Source: Flavimaribacter sp024343425 (lineage in GTDB: Bacteria > Pseudomonadota > Alphaproteobacteria > Rhizobiales > Rhizobiaceae). Taken from it: a stretch of 64,000 nt of DNA. The translations under genes were made by a program, and so were the position numbers. The stretch covers positions 1,922,001-1,986,000 of the forward strand of contig OZ245773.1 in assembly GCA_965227645.1 (NCBI GenBank), read 5' to 3'. The notes beneath the pieces are model-generated. The model ran no database searches. It was not told where the DNA came from and saw only the letters and a program-made list of their open reading frames with translations. This document shows, one piece after another, positions 8,412 through 17,420 of the stretch (positions are counted from its first letter, which is position 1; each line of letters opens with the position of its first letter).

Positions 8412-9092
8412 ATGACATCGCGAATGACAGGCAAAAGAATACTGATAACGCGCTCGCAAGACTATATGGGGCCAGCCTGTGTCGAGATGTTCAGCAAGGA
8501 GGGCGGCGAGGTTATCGCTGATGAGAGCGACCTGAATACGGAGGCCGCGTGCCGGAAAGTCATTGATGAGGCCGGCCATATCGATGTGCTCATTGTCAAT
8601 CTGGCGGCGCCGAATCACTACGGCGTGCTTGTCACCGATCTCGACGAGGAAGACTGGCTTCAGACTTTCGAACTGCTCGTGCATCCGCTTCAAAGGCTCG
8701 TCAAACATGCGCTCCCGCCGATGATCGAACGCAGGAAAGGCAAGATCATCGTCGTCGGCAGCGCGACGCCGCTTCGCCCTATGGGAAGATTGTGCGCCTA
8801 CAGCGCAGCGCGAGGCGCCCAGATTTCCTACGTGAAATCCGTCGGCGTGGAGGTCGCCCGGCACAATGTGCAGGTCAATCTGATCGCGCAGAACTGGGTT
8901 GAAAATCCCGCCTACTACCCACCCGAATTGATGGAGAACGAGAAGTTTCTCAAGAACCTGAAGGATCAGGTTCCCCTGGGCCGACTGGCGAAGCCGGAAG
9001 AGGACGCAGCTTTGGCGCTGTTCCTTGCTGGAGAAGAGAGCGACTTTTTCGTGGGGCAGGCGATACCCTTCAGCGGGGGCTGGGCGAATTGA
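8412..9092 (+). CDS. Halohydrin dehalogenase-like protein (SDR-derived, type B/D-like)
   Basis: 226 residues related to short-chain dehydrogenases, but without the glycine-rich NAD(P) motif. In its place is T13-x4-Y18-x-G20, the halide-pocket fingerprint of halohydrin dehalogenases. The catalytic set is S117-x12-Y130-x3-R134, with Arg where SDR dehydrogenases have Lys. Both fingerprints together define this family, which converts vicinal haloalcohols to epoxides and also opens epoxides with anions. The stretches AGHIDVL, VPLGRLAKPEEDAALALFLA and SDFFVGQ are as I recall them from HheB-type enzymes. ATG at 8412 is chosen because CGGAGGA lies just upstream; the frame is open further 5'. It is divergent from the TetR acyl-CoA operon. 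The substrate is unknown. Confidence 0.85.
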   Translation: MTSRMTGKRILITRSQDYMGPACVEMFSKEGGEVIADESDLNTEAACRKVIDEAGHIDVLIVNLAAPNHYGVLVTDLDEEDWLQTFELLVHPLQRLVKHALPPMIERRKGKIIVVGSATPLRPMGRLCAYSAARGAQISYVKSVGVEVARHNVQVNLIAQNWVENPAYYPPELMENEKFLKNLKDQVPLGRLAKPEEDAALALFLAGEESDFFVGQAIPFSGGWAN

Positions 9093-9174
9093 GCGGTCAT
9101 TGATAATCGGCGGCTTCTGGATTATGCGGTCGGCACGATACTCCTTCTCAAACTGACTGGGTCAAAATCACCAC

Positions 9175-10752
9175 ATGCGGATATTCGCCTACAAGCCCGG
9201 GCATGACGGCCATGTCGCCGCCATCGAGGATGGCGGGCTCGTCTTCTCGATCGAGGCCGAAAAAGATTCCGGCAAGCGTTACGGCCCGGTCGCCACGGAT
9301 ATGCTGCTGGATAGTCTGCAGAAGCTCGACTGGGTTCCTGACGTGATGGCGACGTCCGGCTGGATGCGTGAATTCAGGCCCATGGCCGATCCGATCGGCG
9401 CGGGCTATTACGGCGTTGACGGCGACTCCATTATCTCCAGCAAAACGACGATGATGGGGCGTAATGTCCACTATTTCTCGTCGTCGCACGAACGATCCCA
9501 CCTGATCGGCAGCTACGCGATGTCGCCGTTTCCCCAGGGCGAACCCGTCTATGCGCTCGTGTGGGAGGGCGTAATCGGCAATTTTTACCGGATCGACGAG
9601 GATCTGGTCATTACGAAAATTGGCTCTCCCTTCAACGGTCCCGGCCATAAATATGGCTTCCTGTACGGACTCGCCGACCCGGCATATCCGCTTGACGCGA
9701 GGAAATCACGCAGGGAAGACGCCGGAAAGCTGATGGCGCTGTCCGGTTTCGGCGAAGACGTTCCGGCAACGTCGGAAGAAGCGGGGCTGATCGAGCGTAT
9801 TCTGGGCTGGGACGCCAGCGAATATCCGCTGATGAAGAAAGATTTCGCAGATTCTCCATTCTGCAATATCGGTCTCGACAGCCAGGAGTTCAGAAATCTC
9901 GCCAAACGGTTTCAGAACGAGATTTTTCAGCGCTTTTGCGCCTACGCAGAAGAGACCATGAAAGAGCGGCTGCCGATCCTCGTCTCCGGGGGATGCGGAC
10001 TGAACTGTGACTGGAACAGCGAGTGGCGCGGCTGCGGTTTGTTCGCTGACGTCTTCGTGCAGCCTTGCACAAATGATTCCGGTTCGGCAATCGGGACGGC
10101 GGTCGACGCCCAGTTCCATTACACTGGAAACGCCAAGCTGGACTGGACCGTCTATGCCGGCGAAGGCTTTGTCCATGACGACGCCGATCTCGATGGTTTC
10201 GACGTCGCGTCCCTCGATCTTCAGGACCTTGTCACGGAACTGTCGGACGGAAAGATATTCGCCTGGGTCAATGGCCGCTATGAAATCGGTCCGCGCGCGC
10301 TTGGAAACCGGTCTCTGATCGCTGCGCCTTTCACCACGGAAACCCACCGTCGTCTCAACGCCATCAAGAAACGCGAGGGCTTTCGGCCGATCGCGCCTAT
10401 TTTGATGGAAGAAGAACTCGACAGGCTTTTCAACAATCACGGCCCCAGTCCGCACATGCTGTACTTCCAGACCGTAAAAACCGATGCGCTCAAGGCCGTG
10501 ACGCATGTCGACGGTTCGGCCCGTGCGCAGACCGTCAACGCGTCGCAAAATCCGGAGATGTACAGGCTGCTGGAAGCGTTTCAGGCGAAAACCGGGTACG
10601 GAGTGTTGTGCAACACATCGCTCAACTTCAACGGCCGGGGCTTTATCAACAGGATGAGCGATCTGGTCGCATACGCTCTGCAGACCGGTCTGGATGGTTT
10701 CGTGGTCGACGGGACCATTTACCGCCGCCATGATCATGCCGGCGTTTCCTGA
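9175..10752 (+). CDS. Carbamoyltransferase of the NodU/CmcH family (closest in form to CmcH)
   Basis: 525-residue protein that should move a carbamoyl group from carbamoyl phosphate to a hydroxyl through a carbamoyl-adenylate. The N-terminal half shows AYKPGHDGHVAAIEDGG, SIEAEKDSGKRYGP and the His-rich SSSHERSH; the C-terminal half has VSGGCGLNCDWN, PCTNDSGSAIG and the YrdC-like domain hallmark GPRALGNRS. The KPGHDG and EKDS variants match, from memory, cephem hydroxymethyl carbamoyltransferase CmcH better than NodU. No beta-lactam genes are nearby, so the acceptor is unknown; a sugar or secondary metabolite is possible. The next gene, a histidine phosphatase, overlaps its 3' end. Confidence 0.88.
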   Translation: MRIFAYKPGHDGHVAAIEDGGLVFSIEAEKDSGKRYGPVATDMLLDSLQKLDWVPDVMATSGWMREFRPMADPIGAGYYGVDGDSIISSKTTMMGRNVHYFSSSHERSHLIGSYAMSPFPQGEPVYALVWEGVIGNFYRIDEDLVITKIGSPFNGPGHKYGFLYGLADPAYPLDARKSRREDAGKLMALSGFGEDVPATSEEAGLIERILGWDASEYPLMKKDFADSPFCNIGLDSQEFRNLAKRFQNEIFQRFCAYAEETMKERLPILVSGGCGLNCDWNSEWRGCGLFADVFVQPCTNDSGSAIGTAVDAQFHYTGNAKLDWTVYAGEGFVHDDADLDGFDVASLDLQDLVTELSDGKIFAWVNGRYEIGPRALGNRSLIAAPFTTETHRRLNAIKKREGFRPIAPILMEEELDRLFNNHGPSPHMLYFQTVKTDALKAVTHVDGSARAQTVNASQNPEMYRLLEAFQAKTGYGVLCNTSLNFNGRGFINRMSDLVAYALQTGLDGFVVDGTIYRRHDHAGVS

Positions 10753-11365
10753 ATCCGTTCCCTTCTTGTATGTGGTGCGCCACGGGCAAACCCACTGGAA
10801 CGACCAGGGGCGCTTTCAGGGGCAAACGGATATCGACTTGAATGACGCGGGCAGGGCGCAGGCCGAGGCCGCAGGCCTTCGCCTGAAGGCCTTGCTAAGC
10901 GACAAAGGGCAGCGAATCGAAGAATTCGCCCTTCTGTCGTCACCCTTGATCAGAGCCCGAAAAACCGCTGAGATTCTCTGCCAGGTCAACAGCTGCGACG
11001 TGTCTCGCATTCGCCTTGAGCAGAGGCTCGGCGAACTGTCGTTCGGCGATTGGGAGGGGATGACCACGCTGGAGGTCAAAGAGCGTTTCCCTGCCTTGAG
11101 AAAAAAGCGGAAAGCCGATCGCTGGAACTTTCGTCCTCCGGGAGGAGAGAGTTACGCTGATGCAACGCCGCGAATAAAAAACATGTTTCTTGATTTTCGT
11201 CGGCCAACAATTCTGGTTTGTCATACAGGTGTGATGCGAATAATACTCCATCTGCTTGGCGAGATGCCTGAAGGCGACGCCTCGATCCATGTAATCGCGC
11301 ATGGTGATATTCTGATTTGGTCTGACGGCCGGCTGATTTGTGATGAAACACCATTGCAAATATAA
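10730..11365 (+). CDS. Histidine phosphatase family protein (phosphoglycerate mutase-like)
   Basis: About 211 residues. The catalytic RHG motif (YVVRHGQTHWNDQGRFQGQ) is close to the N-terminus, with the second-half partner LGELSFGDWEGMT and the late His in LVCHTGVMRIIL. This is the two-histidine phosphotransfer core of the family, which includes broad phosphatases such as GpmB and CobC. The start is uncertain: in-frame ATGs occur at 10730 and 10736, both inside the 3' end of the carbamoyltransferase, which implies coupling. The physiological substrate is not evident. Confidence 0.88.
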   Translation: MIMPAFPESVPFLYVVRHGQTHWNDQGRFQGQTDIDLNDAGRAQAEAAGLRLKALLSDKGQRIEEFALLSSPLIRARKTAEILCQVNSCDVSRIRLEQRLGELSFGDWEGMTTLEVKERFPALRKKRKADRWNFRPPGGESYADATPRIKNMFLDFRRPTILVCHTGVMRIILHLLGEMPEGDASIHVIAHGDILIWSDGRLICDETPLQI

Positions 11366-11436
11366 CCATACTGTGGAAGCTAAGGTGAAAAAAATCGACA
11401 AGCGTATGATGCCGGGGACAGGATGGTTTTTGTGCA

Positions 11437-13338
11437 ATGAGTGAAGCTTCGCCAGATCTGCTGCGCGTGGAAGATTTGCACGTGGAGATTGGCCCGCAAG
11501 AGAGCAAGGTTGAAGTTGTCAAGGGCGTCAGTTTTCGAATCCCCAAGGGCAAGACGGTGGCGCTGGTTGGCGAATCCGGCTCCGGGAAATCGATCATCGC
11601 CCAGACGATTATGGGTATTTTACCCGATATCGCCGATATTACAGAAGGTTCGATAAAGTTCTTCGATCCCGACAAGAACGGCGAATTCGTCGATATCGCC
11701 ACATTGCCGCGCGACGGCAAGAGAATGCGCAATCTGCGCGGCGGACGCATTTCAATCATCTTCCAGGAGCCGATGACGTCGCTGTCTCCTGTTCACACCG
11801 TTGGCAACCAGATCGACGAAGCCCTGTATCTACATCGCGATGTTTCCAAGAAGGAATGCCGCGAATTGACCGAGCAGATGCTCGGGCTGGTTGGCTTTCC
11901 CAATCCCTCGCGCGCCTATGGCATGTACGCGATGGAGTTGTCCGGAGGGTTGCGCCAGCGCGCCATGATCGCTATGGCGCTGGTGTGCAATCCGGCCCTT
12001 TTGATTGCGGACGAACCCACGACGGCTCTCGACGTCACCGTTCAGGCGCAGGTGCTCGCCGTGCTGAAGGACGTGCAGCGCAAGCTGGGCATGTCGCTGC
12101 TGCTGATTACCCATGATCTTGGCGTTGTCGCCAACATGGCGGACGAAATCCTGGTGCTCTATCACGGTACGCTGATGGAGGCCGGCACGCTCGACGAGAT
12201 ATTCACAAACCCGCAACACCCGTATTTGCTTGCGTTGCTGGCGGCCGTGCCGCGGCTTGACATGCAGCCTGGCGAGAAGCTGGTCGCGTTGCGCGAGGTG
12301 ACGCAGGAACTGCCCGAGTCCTTCAAGGAGAAGGCGAAAGAGCGCAAGCACGGCGAAGACGAAAAGATATTGCGGGTGAACAATCTTTCGAAAAGCTTCG
12401 CCGTCAAGAGTGAGCAAAGCCTGTTTGGATCCGCGGGAGAACATGTTCTGGCTGTCGACAACGTGTCCTTTTCCGTTCGTTATGGCGAATGTTTCGGACT
12501 GGTTGGCGAAAGCGGTTGCGGGAAGACCACGCTCAGCAAGATGATCATGCGGGCGCTGACGCCGACATCCGGAGAGATCTATTTCTCGGATGAGGACGGC
12601 GAGGTCGATCTCGCCCACCTCAAGGGCAAGGCTCTGTTCGAGCAGCGGCGACGCATCCAGATGGTGTTCCAGGATCCGTTTTCGTCGCTCAGCCCGCGCT
12701 CCACTGTCATGAACATCCTGTCGGAGCCCTTGGAGATCCACGGGATCGGTAACCGTCAATGGCGCCGCGAGAGAGCCAAGGAACTCATGACAATGGTCGG
12801 CCTGTCGCCGACATTGCTCAATCGTTACCCGCACAGTTTCTCGGGCGGTCAGCGCCAGCGTATCGGTATTGCGCGGGCGCTTGCTCTGGATCCCGACCTG
12901 CTCATCTGTGACGAGCCGGTGTCGGCGCTTGATGTGTCGGTTCAGGCGCAGATACTCAACCTGTTGACCAGGCTTCGGAAAGAACTGAACCTGACGTCCG
13001 TTTTCATTTCGCATAATCTGGCCGTCGTCAATTACGTCGCAGACCGCGTTGCCGTCATGAGAGGCGGGAGAATCGTCGAGATCGCACCGGGGGAAGTCCT
13101 GTTCCGCGACCCGGTCCACCCCTATACCCAGAATTTGTTCAAATCGATTCCCACGACCGATCTCAATCATCCGCTTTCGCTGGATGAGACAAACCTGCTG
13201 TCGGTCGGCACACCCAACGAATGGGATCAACGTTTCGTGCCCGAAGGACCGGGCGCGCCCATGGAGATGCTCGAAGTCGGACCGGATCATTACGTCCTTG
13301 TTCGGCCGAGCAGCGTTACAAGGAGGATGGTGGCATGA
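11437..13338 (+). CDS. Peptide-type ABC transporter ATPase with two fused nucleotide-binding domains (DppDF/YejF-like)
   Basis: 633 residues carrying two complete ABC domains. The first has Walker A GESGSGKSIIAQ, signature LSGGLRQRAMIA and Walker B LLIADEPTTALDVT; the second has GESGCGKTTLSK, FSGGQRQRIGIA and LLICDEPVSALDVS. A C-terminal oligopeptide-type extension (HPYTQNLFKSIP) is present. The arrangement matches fused DppD/DppF proteins such as YejF or GsiA. The binding protein starts inside its stop codon (ATGA) and both permeases follow, so the importer is complete at 11437-17418. Substrates of this class include oligopeptides, glutathione and opines. Confidence 0.93.
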   Translation: MSEASPDLLRVEDLHVEIGPQESKVEVVKGVSFRIPKGKTVALVGESGSGKSIIAQTIMGILPDIADITEGSIKFFDPDKNGEFVDIATLPRDGKRMRNLRGGRISIIFQEPMTSLSPVHTVGNQIDEALYLHRDVSKKECRELTEQMLGLVGFPNPSRAYGMYAMELSGGLRQRAMIAMALVCNPALLIADEPTTALDVTVQAQVLAVLKDVQRKLGMSLLLITHDLGVVANMADEILVLYHGTLMEAGTLDEIFTNPQHPYLLALLAAVPRLDMQPGEKLVALREVTQELPESFKEKAKERKHGEDEKILRVNNLSKSFAVKSEQSLFGSAGEHVLAVDNVSFSVRYGECFGLVGESGCGKTTLSKMIMRALTPTSGEIYFSDEDGEVDLAHLKGKALFEQRRRIQMVFQDPFSSLSPRSTVMNILSEPLEIHGIGNRQWRRERAKELMTMVGLSPTLLNRYPHSFSGGQRQRIGIARALALDPDLLICDEPVSALDVSVQAQILNLLTRLRKELNLTSVFISHNLAVVNYVADRVAVMRGGRIVEIAPGEVLFRDPVHPYTQNLFKSIPTTDLNHPLSLDETNLLSVGTPNEWDQRFVPEGPGAPMEMLEVGPDHYVLVRPSSVTRRMVA

Positions 13339-15236
13339 AAAGAGGCCTGCTGTTTACATTGATGGTCTGTCTTGTGTTCATCGCTGGGGCTGCGCAGGCA
13401 GACGAAGCGTTGAAGGAGCCGCCCATCCTCGCGCCGCTCGTCGAGTCCGGCAAATTGCCGCCGATGAAGGAGCGCCTGCCGAAAGATCCTTTCGTCGTGG
13501 ATTTCGAGAAGGAGTCCAAAACGATCGGCCGGTATTGCTGCCAACTTGTCACCCTTCTTGGCAGCGCCAAAGACATTCGCATGATGACTGTTTACGGCTA
13601 TGCGCGCCTGATCGGGTTCGGACCCGACTACAAGCTCAGACCGGATATTCTGGAGAGTTTCGAATCCGAAGAAGGGCGAATTTTCACCCTGCGCATTCGC
13701 GAAGGACATAAATGGTCGGACGGCGAGCCATTCACCTCCGAAGATTTCCGGTATTTCTGGGAAGATGTGGCCAACAATGGAGACCTGTCGGGATCCGGCG
13801 TGCCGCAAGTCCTGCTTTCCAACGGCAAGCCGCCGAAGTTCGAAGTCATCGACGAACGCACGGTGCGCTACACATGGGAAGATCCAAATCCGGCCTTCCC
13901 GCTTGGCCTTGCAGGGCCGAGCCCGGAATACATCTACATGCCGTCCCACTACATGAAGCAGTTCCACACCACCTACAATGACGCGGACACGCTTGCGAAA
14001 ATGGCTGAGGATGGCGGCTACCGCAACTGGGCTGCGATGCACACGGTCAAGGGGCGGCAATACCGCACGGAAAATCCGGAATTACCGACCCTTCAGCCAT
14101 GGCGCAACACCACCGATGGTCCGTCGAAGCGTTATGTCTTTGAACGCAACCCCTACTACCATCGCGTCGATCCGAATGGTCAGCAGCTCCCCTATATCGA
14201 TGAAGTGATCATTCTGACCGAGTCGGTCGATATCATTCCGGCCAAGGCCGGTGCGGGAGAGAGCGATCTTCAGGCGCGTTACCTGCATTTCGATGATTAC
14301 ACCTTCCTGAAGCAGGGTGAGGAAACGCAGGACTACAATGTCCTTCTATGGCGCAACGGCGTCGCAAACCAGATTTCGCTCTATCCAAATCTCAATGTGA
14401 CCGACCCGGAATGGAACAAGCTCAATCAGGACGTCCGCTTTCGCCGCGCTCTGTCGCTCGGGCTCAATCGCGATGAGATAAACCAGCAGCTTTTCTTTGG
14501 TCTTGCGAAGGCAGGCGGCGATACGGTTCTTCAGGAATCGCCGCTCTACAAGGAAGAGTATGCGAGCGCCTGGACAAATCTCGATGTCGAACAGGCGAAC
14601 AAGCTTCTCGACGAAATCGGTCTGACGGAGCGCGACTCCAAGGGCGTTCGTCTGCTGCCGAATGGCAAGCCGATGGAGTTGATTGTTGAAAGCGCGGGCG
14701 AAAGCACCGAGGAAACCGATGCGCTTGAACTCGTTCGCTATCACTGGGAACAGCTTGGCATCAAGGTTTTCACCCGAACCCTGCAGCGCGACATTCAGCG
14801 ACGTCGCTTCCTGACCGGTGAAACAATCATGACGATTTCCAAAGGTCTGGATATCGGTCTGGCGACGCCTGAAACCAATCCCGAGCAGCTTGCGCCGGTG
14901 TCGCCGTCCCAGCCAAACTGGCCGAAATGGGGTCAGTACACGGAGACGAACGGAAAGGCCGGCGAGCCCGTGTCGCTTCCGGCGGCCGAGAGACTTCTCG
15001 AACTCTACAATTCGTGGAGGCAATCGACCAGTGTCGATCAGCAGGAAGCGATCTGGGCGGAAATGCTGGAGATTTATTCCGAGAATGTCTTCTCGATCGG
15101 GGTTGCGCGGGAGACGATCCAGCCGGTCGTCGTCGACAAGAAACTGCAAAATGTTCCTGCCGACGCAATATTCGCCTGGTCGCCTACGGCCTTCTTCGGG
15201 ATATTCCGACCCGACACATTCTGGTTCGAAGAATAG
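13335..15236 (+). CDS. Periplasmic substrate-binding protein of peptide-type ABC importer (SBP family 5)
   Basis: 633 residues with a clear Sec signal peptide (MKRGLLFTLMVCLVFIAGAA, cleavage expected after AQA). SBP_bac_5 features follow: REGHKWSDGEPFTSEDFRYF, the linker with FERNPYYHRVDPNGQ, and the RFRRALSLGLNRDEIN stretch. It is larger than DppA/OppA (about 540 residues), as in a group common in Hyphomicrobiales. ATG at 13335 overlaps the ATPase stop and is preceded by AGGAGG; the longer upstream frame lacks a signal peptide. Confidence 0.92.
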   Translation: MKRGLLFTLMVCLVFIAGAAQADEALKEPPILAPLVESGKLPPMKERLPKDPFVVDFEKESKTIGRYCCQLVTLLGSAKDIRMMTVYGYARLIGFGPDYKLRPDILESFESEEGRIFTLRIREGHKWSDGEPFTSEDFRYFWEDVANNGDLSGSGVPQVLLSNGKPPKFEVIDERTVRYTWEDPNPAFPLGLAGPSPEYIYMPSHYMKQFHTTYNDADTLAKMAEDGGYRNWAAMHTVKGRQYRTENPELPTLQPWRNTTDGPSKRYVFERNPYYHRVDPNGQQLPYIDEVIILTESVDIIPAKAGAGESDLQARYLHFDDYTFLKQGEETQDYNVLLWRNGVANQISLYPNLNVTDPEWNKLNQDVRFRRALSLGLNRDEINQQLFFGLAKAGGDTVLQESPLYKEEYASAWTNLDVEQANKLLDEIGLTERDSKGVRLLPNGKPMELIVESAGESTEETDALELVRYHWEQLGIKVFTRTLQRDIQRRRFLTGETIMTISKGLDIGLATPETNPEQLAPVSPSQPNWPKWGQYTETNGKAGEPVSLPAAERLLELYNSWRQSTSVDQQEAIWAEMLEIYSENVFSIGVARETIQPVVVDKKLQNVPADAIFAWSPTAFFGIFRPDTFWFEE

Positions 15237-15244
15237 CAGGCAGT

Positions 15245-16243
15245 ATGCTCAGATATATCATCTTTCGCTTTTTCGCGATGATTCCGACGCTGCTTATCGC
15301 CAGCGTCCTGATCTTCTCGATCATCGAACTTCCACCCGGCGACTATTTCGAGACTTATGTCGCGGAATTGCAGGCGTCGGGCGAGACAGTCGATCCGCAG
15401 AAGATTGAATATCTGCGCAAGGAATACGGTTTCGACAAGCCGGTCTGGCAGCGATACTTCAGTTGGGTCTGGGGCATGCTGCATGGAGATTTCGGCTATT
15501 CGTTCGAGTATGAAAGGCCGGTTTCGGAGCTGATCGGATCGCGGCTTATGCTGACGATGCTTTTATCCTTCGTGACCATCATATTTACGTGGGTCGTCGC
15601 CTTTCCGATAGGCATCTATTCTGCAACGCATAAATACTCGTTTGGCGATTACAGTTTCACCTTCCTGGGGCTGATAGGCCTCGCCACGCCGAACTTCCTG
15701 CTTGCCCTTGTGATGATGTATTTCGCCAAGGTCTGGTTCGGCACGTCCATCGGGGGGTTGATGGACCCGGTCTATATCGATCAGCCGATGAGTTGGGGGA
15801 AGTTCGGCTCCATCGCCGAGCACATGGTCATACCGGTCGTCGTCATCGGCACGGCCGGCACGGCCGCGATGATCCGGCGTATCCGGGCAAATCTTCTCGA
15901 TGAGCTCAAGAAGCAATATGTGATAACGGCCCGTGCGAAGGGGTTGCCGCCGACCCGTACGGTGTTGAAATATCCGTTCCGCATGTCGTTGAACTTCTTC
16001 ATTGCCGACATTGGCAGCATTCTGCCCAATATCGTTTCCGGCGCTGAAGTGGTCGCGATCGTCCTGTCGCTCGAGACGACAGGCCCGCTGCTTATCCGCG
16101 CTCTCAAAAGCCAGGACATGTATCTCGCTGGTTCATTTCTGATGTTCCTTGCAGTGCTGACCGTCATCGGTGTGCTGATTTCCGATATCGCGCTCGCGAT
16201 ACTCGATCCGCGCATCAGGCTTCAGGGAAAACCGGAAAAATGA
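15245..16243 (+). CDS. Peptide-type ABC transporter permease (DppB family)
   Basis: 332-residue inner-membrane permease. The first membrane helix starts at once (MLRYIIFRFFAMIPTLLIAS), followed by DppB-type ELPPGDYFE, KEYGFDKPVWQRY and the EAA loop around YVITARAKGLPPTRTVLKY. ATG at 15245 lies 9 bases after the binding-protein stop. The open frame extends well upstream inside the SBP gene, but that part is not membrane-like and is not used. It pairs with the DppC-type permease whose start overlaps its stop (ATGA). Confidence 0.92.
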   Translation: MLRYIIFRFFAMIPTLLIASVLIFSIIELPPGDYFETYVAELQASGETVDPQKIEYLRKEYGFDKPVWQRYFSWVWGMLHGDFGYSFEYERPVSELIGSRLMLTMLLSFVTIIFTWVVAFPIGIYSATHKYSFGDYSFTFLGLIGLATPNFLLALVMMYFAKVWFGTSIGGLMDPVYIDQPMSWGKFGSIAEHMVIPVVVIGTAGTAAMIRRIRANLLDELKKQYVITARAKGLPPTRTVLKYPFRMSLNFFIADIGSILPNIVSGAEVVAIVLSLETTGPLLIRALKSQDMYLAGSFLMFLAVLTVIGVLISDIALAILDPRIRLQGKPEK

Positions 16244-17418
16244 ATGATTCGTCTTTGCCCAGACCGGGAAAACCCCTCGGACACTACGTCTCGACCGCCG
16301 AGTTCGACCCGTATTCGGTTGAGCAACTCACGCCCGAACAGGAGAAGTATTTCTTCGCCTCGCAGCGTCAGCTCATCTGGTGGAAGTTCAAGAAACACCG
16401 CGTGGCCTACTGGTCGGCGCTCATTCTCCTGTTTTTCTATGTCGTCATTGCCTTCGCGGAGTTCATCGCTCCCTACGAGCTGACGCGGCGCCATCAGGAA
16501 TACATTTATGCGCCGCCACAAGGCGTACATTTTTTCAAGGATGGCGAGTTCGTCGGACCGTTTGTCTATCAGCGCATCCGCACGCTCGATATGGATCTCC
16601 TGAAGCGCAAATACGCCGCCAATGAAGCCAAGACCTATCCCATAGGTTTTTTCTGTGACGGCGACGAATACAAGTTGTGGGGATTGATTCCGTCCAGCAA
16701 ACATCTGTTCTGTGTGCGGGACGGAGGCACCTTGTTCCTGCTTGGAACGGACCGGCTCGGGCGTGACCTGTTCTCCCGAATAATCTATGGCGCGCGCATA
16801 TCGTTGACGATCGGTCTGATCGGCGTCGCCGTGAGCTTCATACTCGGCATCTCGATCGGCGGTCTCGCCGGCTACTATGGCGGCTGGGTCGACAATATCG
16901 TCCAGCGGATGATCGAAGTGCTCCAATCCATACCCAGCATTCCCCTCTGGCTGGCGCTGGCGGCGATCATGCCGGTCACCTGGAGTCCGTTGCTCGTTTA
17001 TTTCGGCATCACGATCATTCTTGGCCTGCTCGACTGGACAGGGATGGCCCGCGCCGTACGCTCCAAGCTTCTTTCGCTCAGAGAAGAAGACTACGTCATG
17101 GCGGCGCAACTCATGGGCGCGAGGCCTAGCCGCATCATCGCGCGGCACCTGATCCCTGGCTTCATGAGCCACCTGATTGCCTCGGCCACGATCACAATTC
17201 CCACGATGATCCTGGGTGAAACCGCTCTCAGCTTCCTGGGTCTGGGCCTGCGGCCGCCGGTCACAAGCTGGGGCGTGCTTCTCAACGAAGCGCAGAACAT
17301 CAGCGTCGTCGTGCTATATCCGTGGCTGATCCTGCCGGTTGTTCCGGTGATCGTCGTGATCCTTGCCTTCAACTTCATGGGCGATGGCCTGCGCGACGCA
17401 GCCGATCCCTATCAGTAG
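16240..17418 (+). CDS. Peptide-type ABC transporter permease (DppC family) with large periplasmic insert
   Basis: 392 residues. The N-terminal cytoplasmic region is long (about 50 residues), one membrane helix follows, then a periplasmic insert of about 100 residues containing two cysteines (FFCDGDEY, LFCVRDGG). The DppC core starts at FLLGTDRLGRDLFSRI. The EAA loop is around DYVMAAQLMGARPSRIIARH. The insert makes it longer than standard DppC (about 300 residues). It is the last gene of the importer and ends 2 bases before the convergent glycosyltransferase. Confidence 0.92.
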   Translation: MNDSSLPRPGKPLGHYVSTAEFDPYSVEQLTPEQEKYFFASQRQLIWWKFKKHRVAYWSALILLFFYVVIAFAEFIAPYELTRRHQEYIYAPPQGVHFFKDGEFVGPFVYQRIRTLDMDLLKRKYAANEAKTYPIGFFCDGDEYKLWGLIPSSKHLFCVRDGGTLFLLGTDRLGRDLFSRIIYGARISLTIGLIGVAVSFILGISIGGLAGYYGGWVDNIVQRMIEVLQSIPSIPLWLALAAIMPVTWSPLLVYFGITIILGLLDWTGMARAVRSKLLSLREEDYVMAAQLMGARPSRIIARHLIPGFMSHLIASATITIPTMILGETALSFLGLGLRPPVTSWGVLLNEAQNISVVVLYPWLILPVVPVIVVILAFNFMGDGLRDAADPYQ

Positions 17419-17420
17419 AT

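Noticed and set aside
11830..13290. 486-codon open frame on the minus strand
   Set aside because: Antisense to the fused ABC ATPase, whose Walker and signature motifs are intact.
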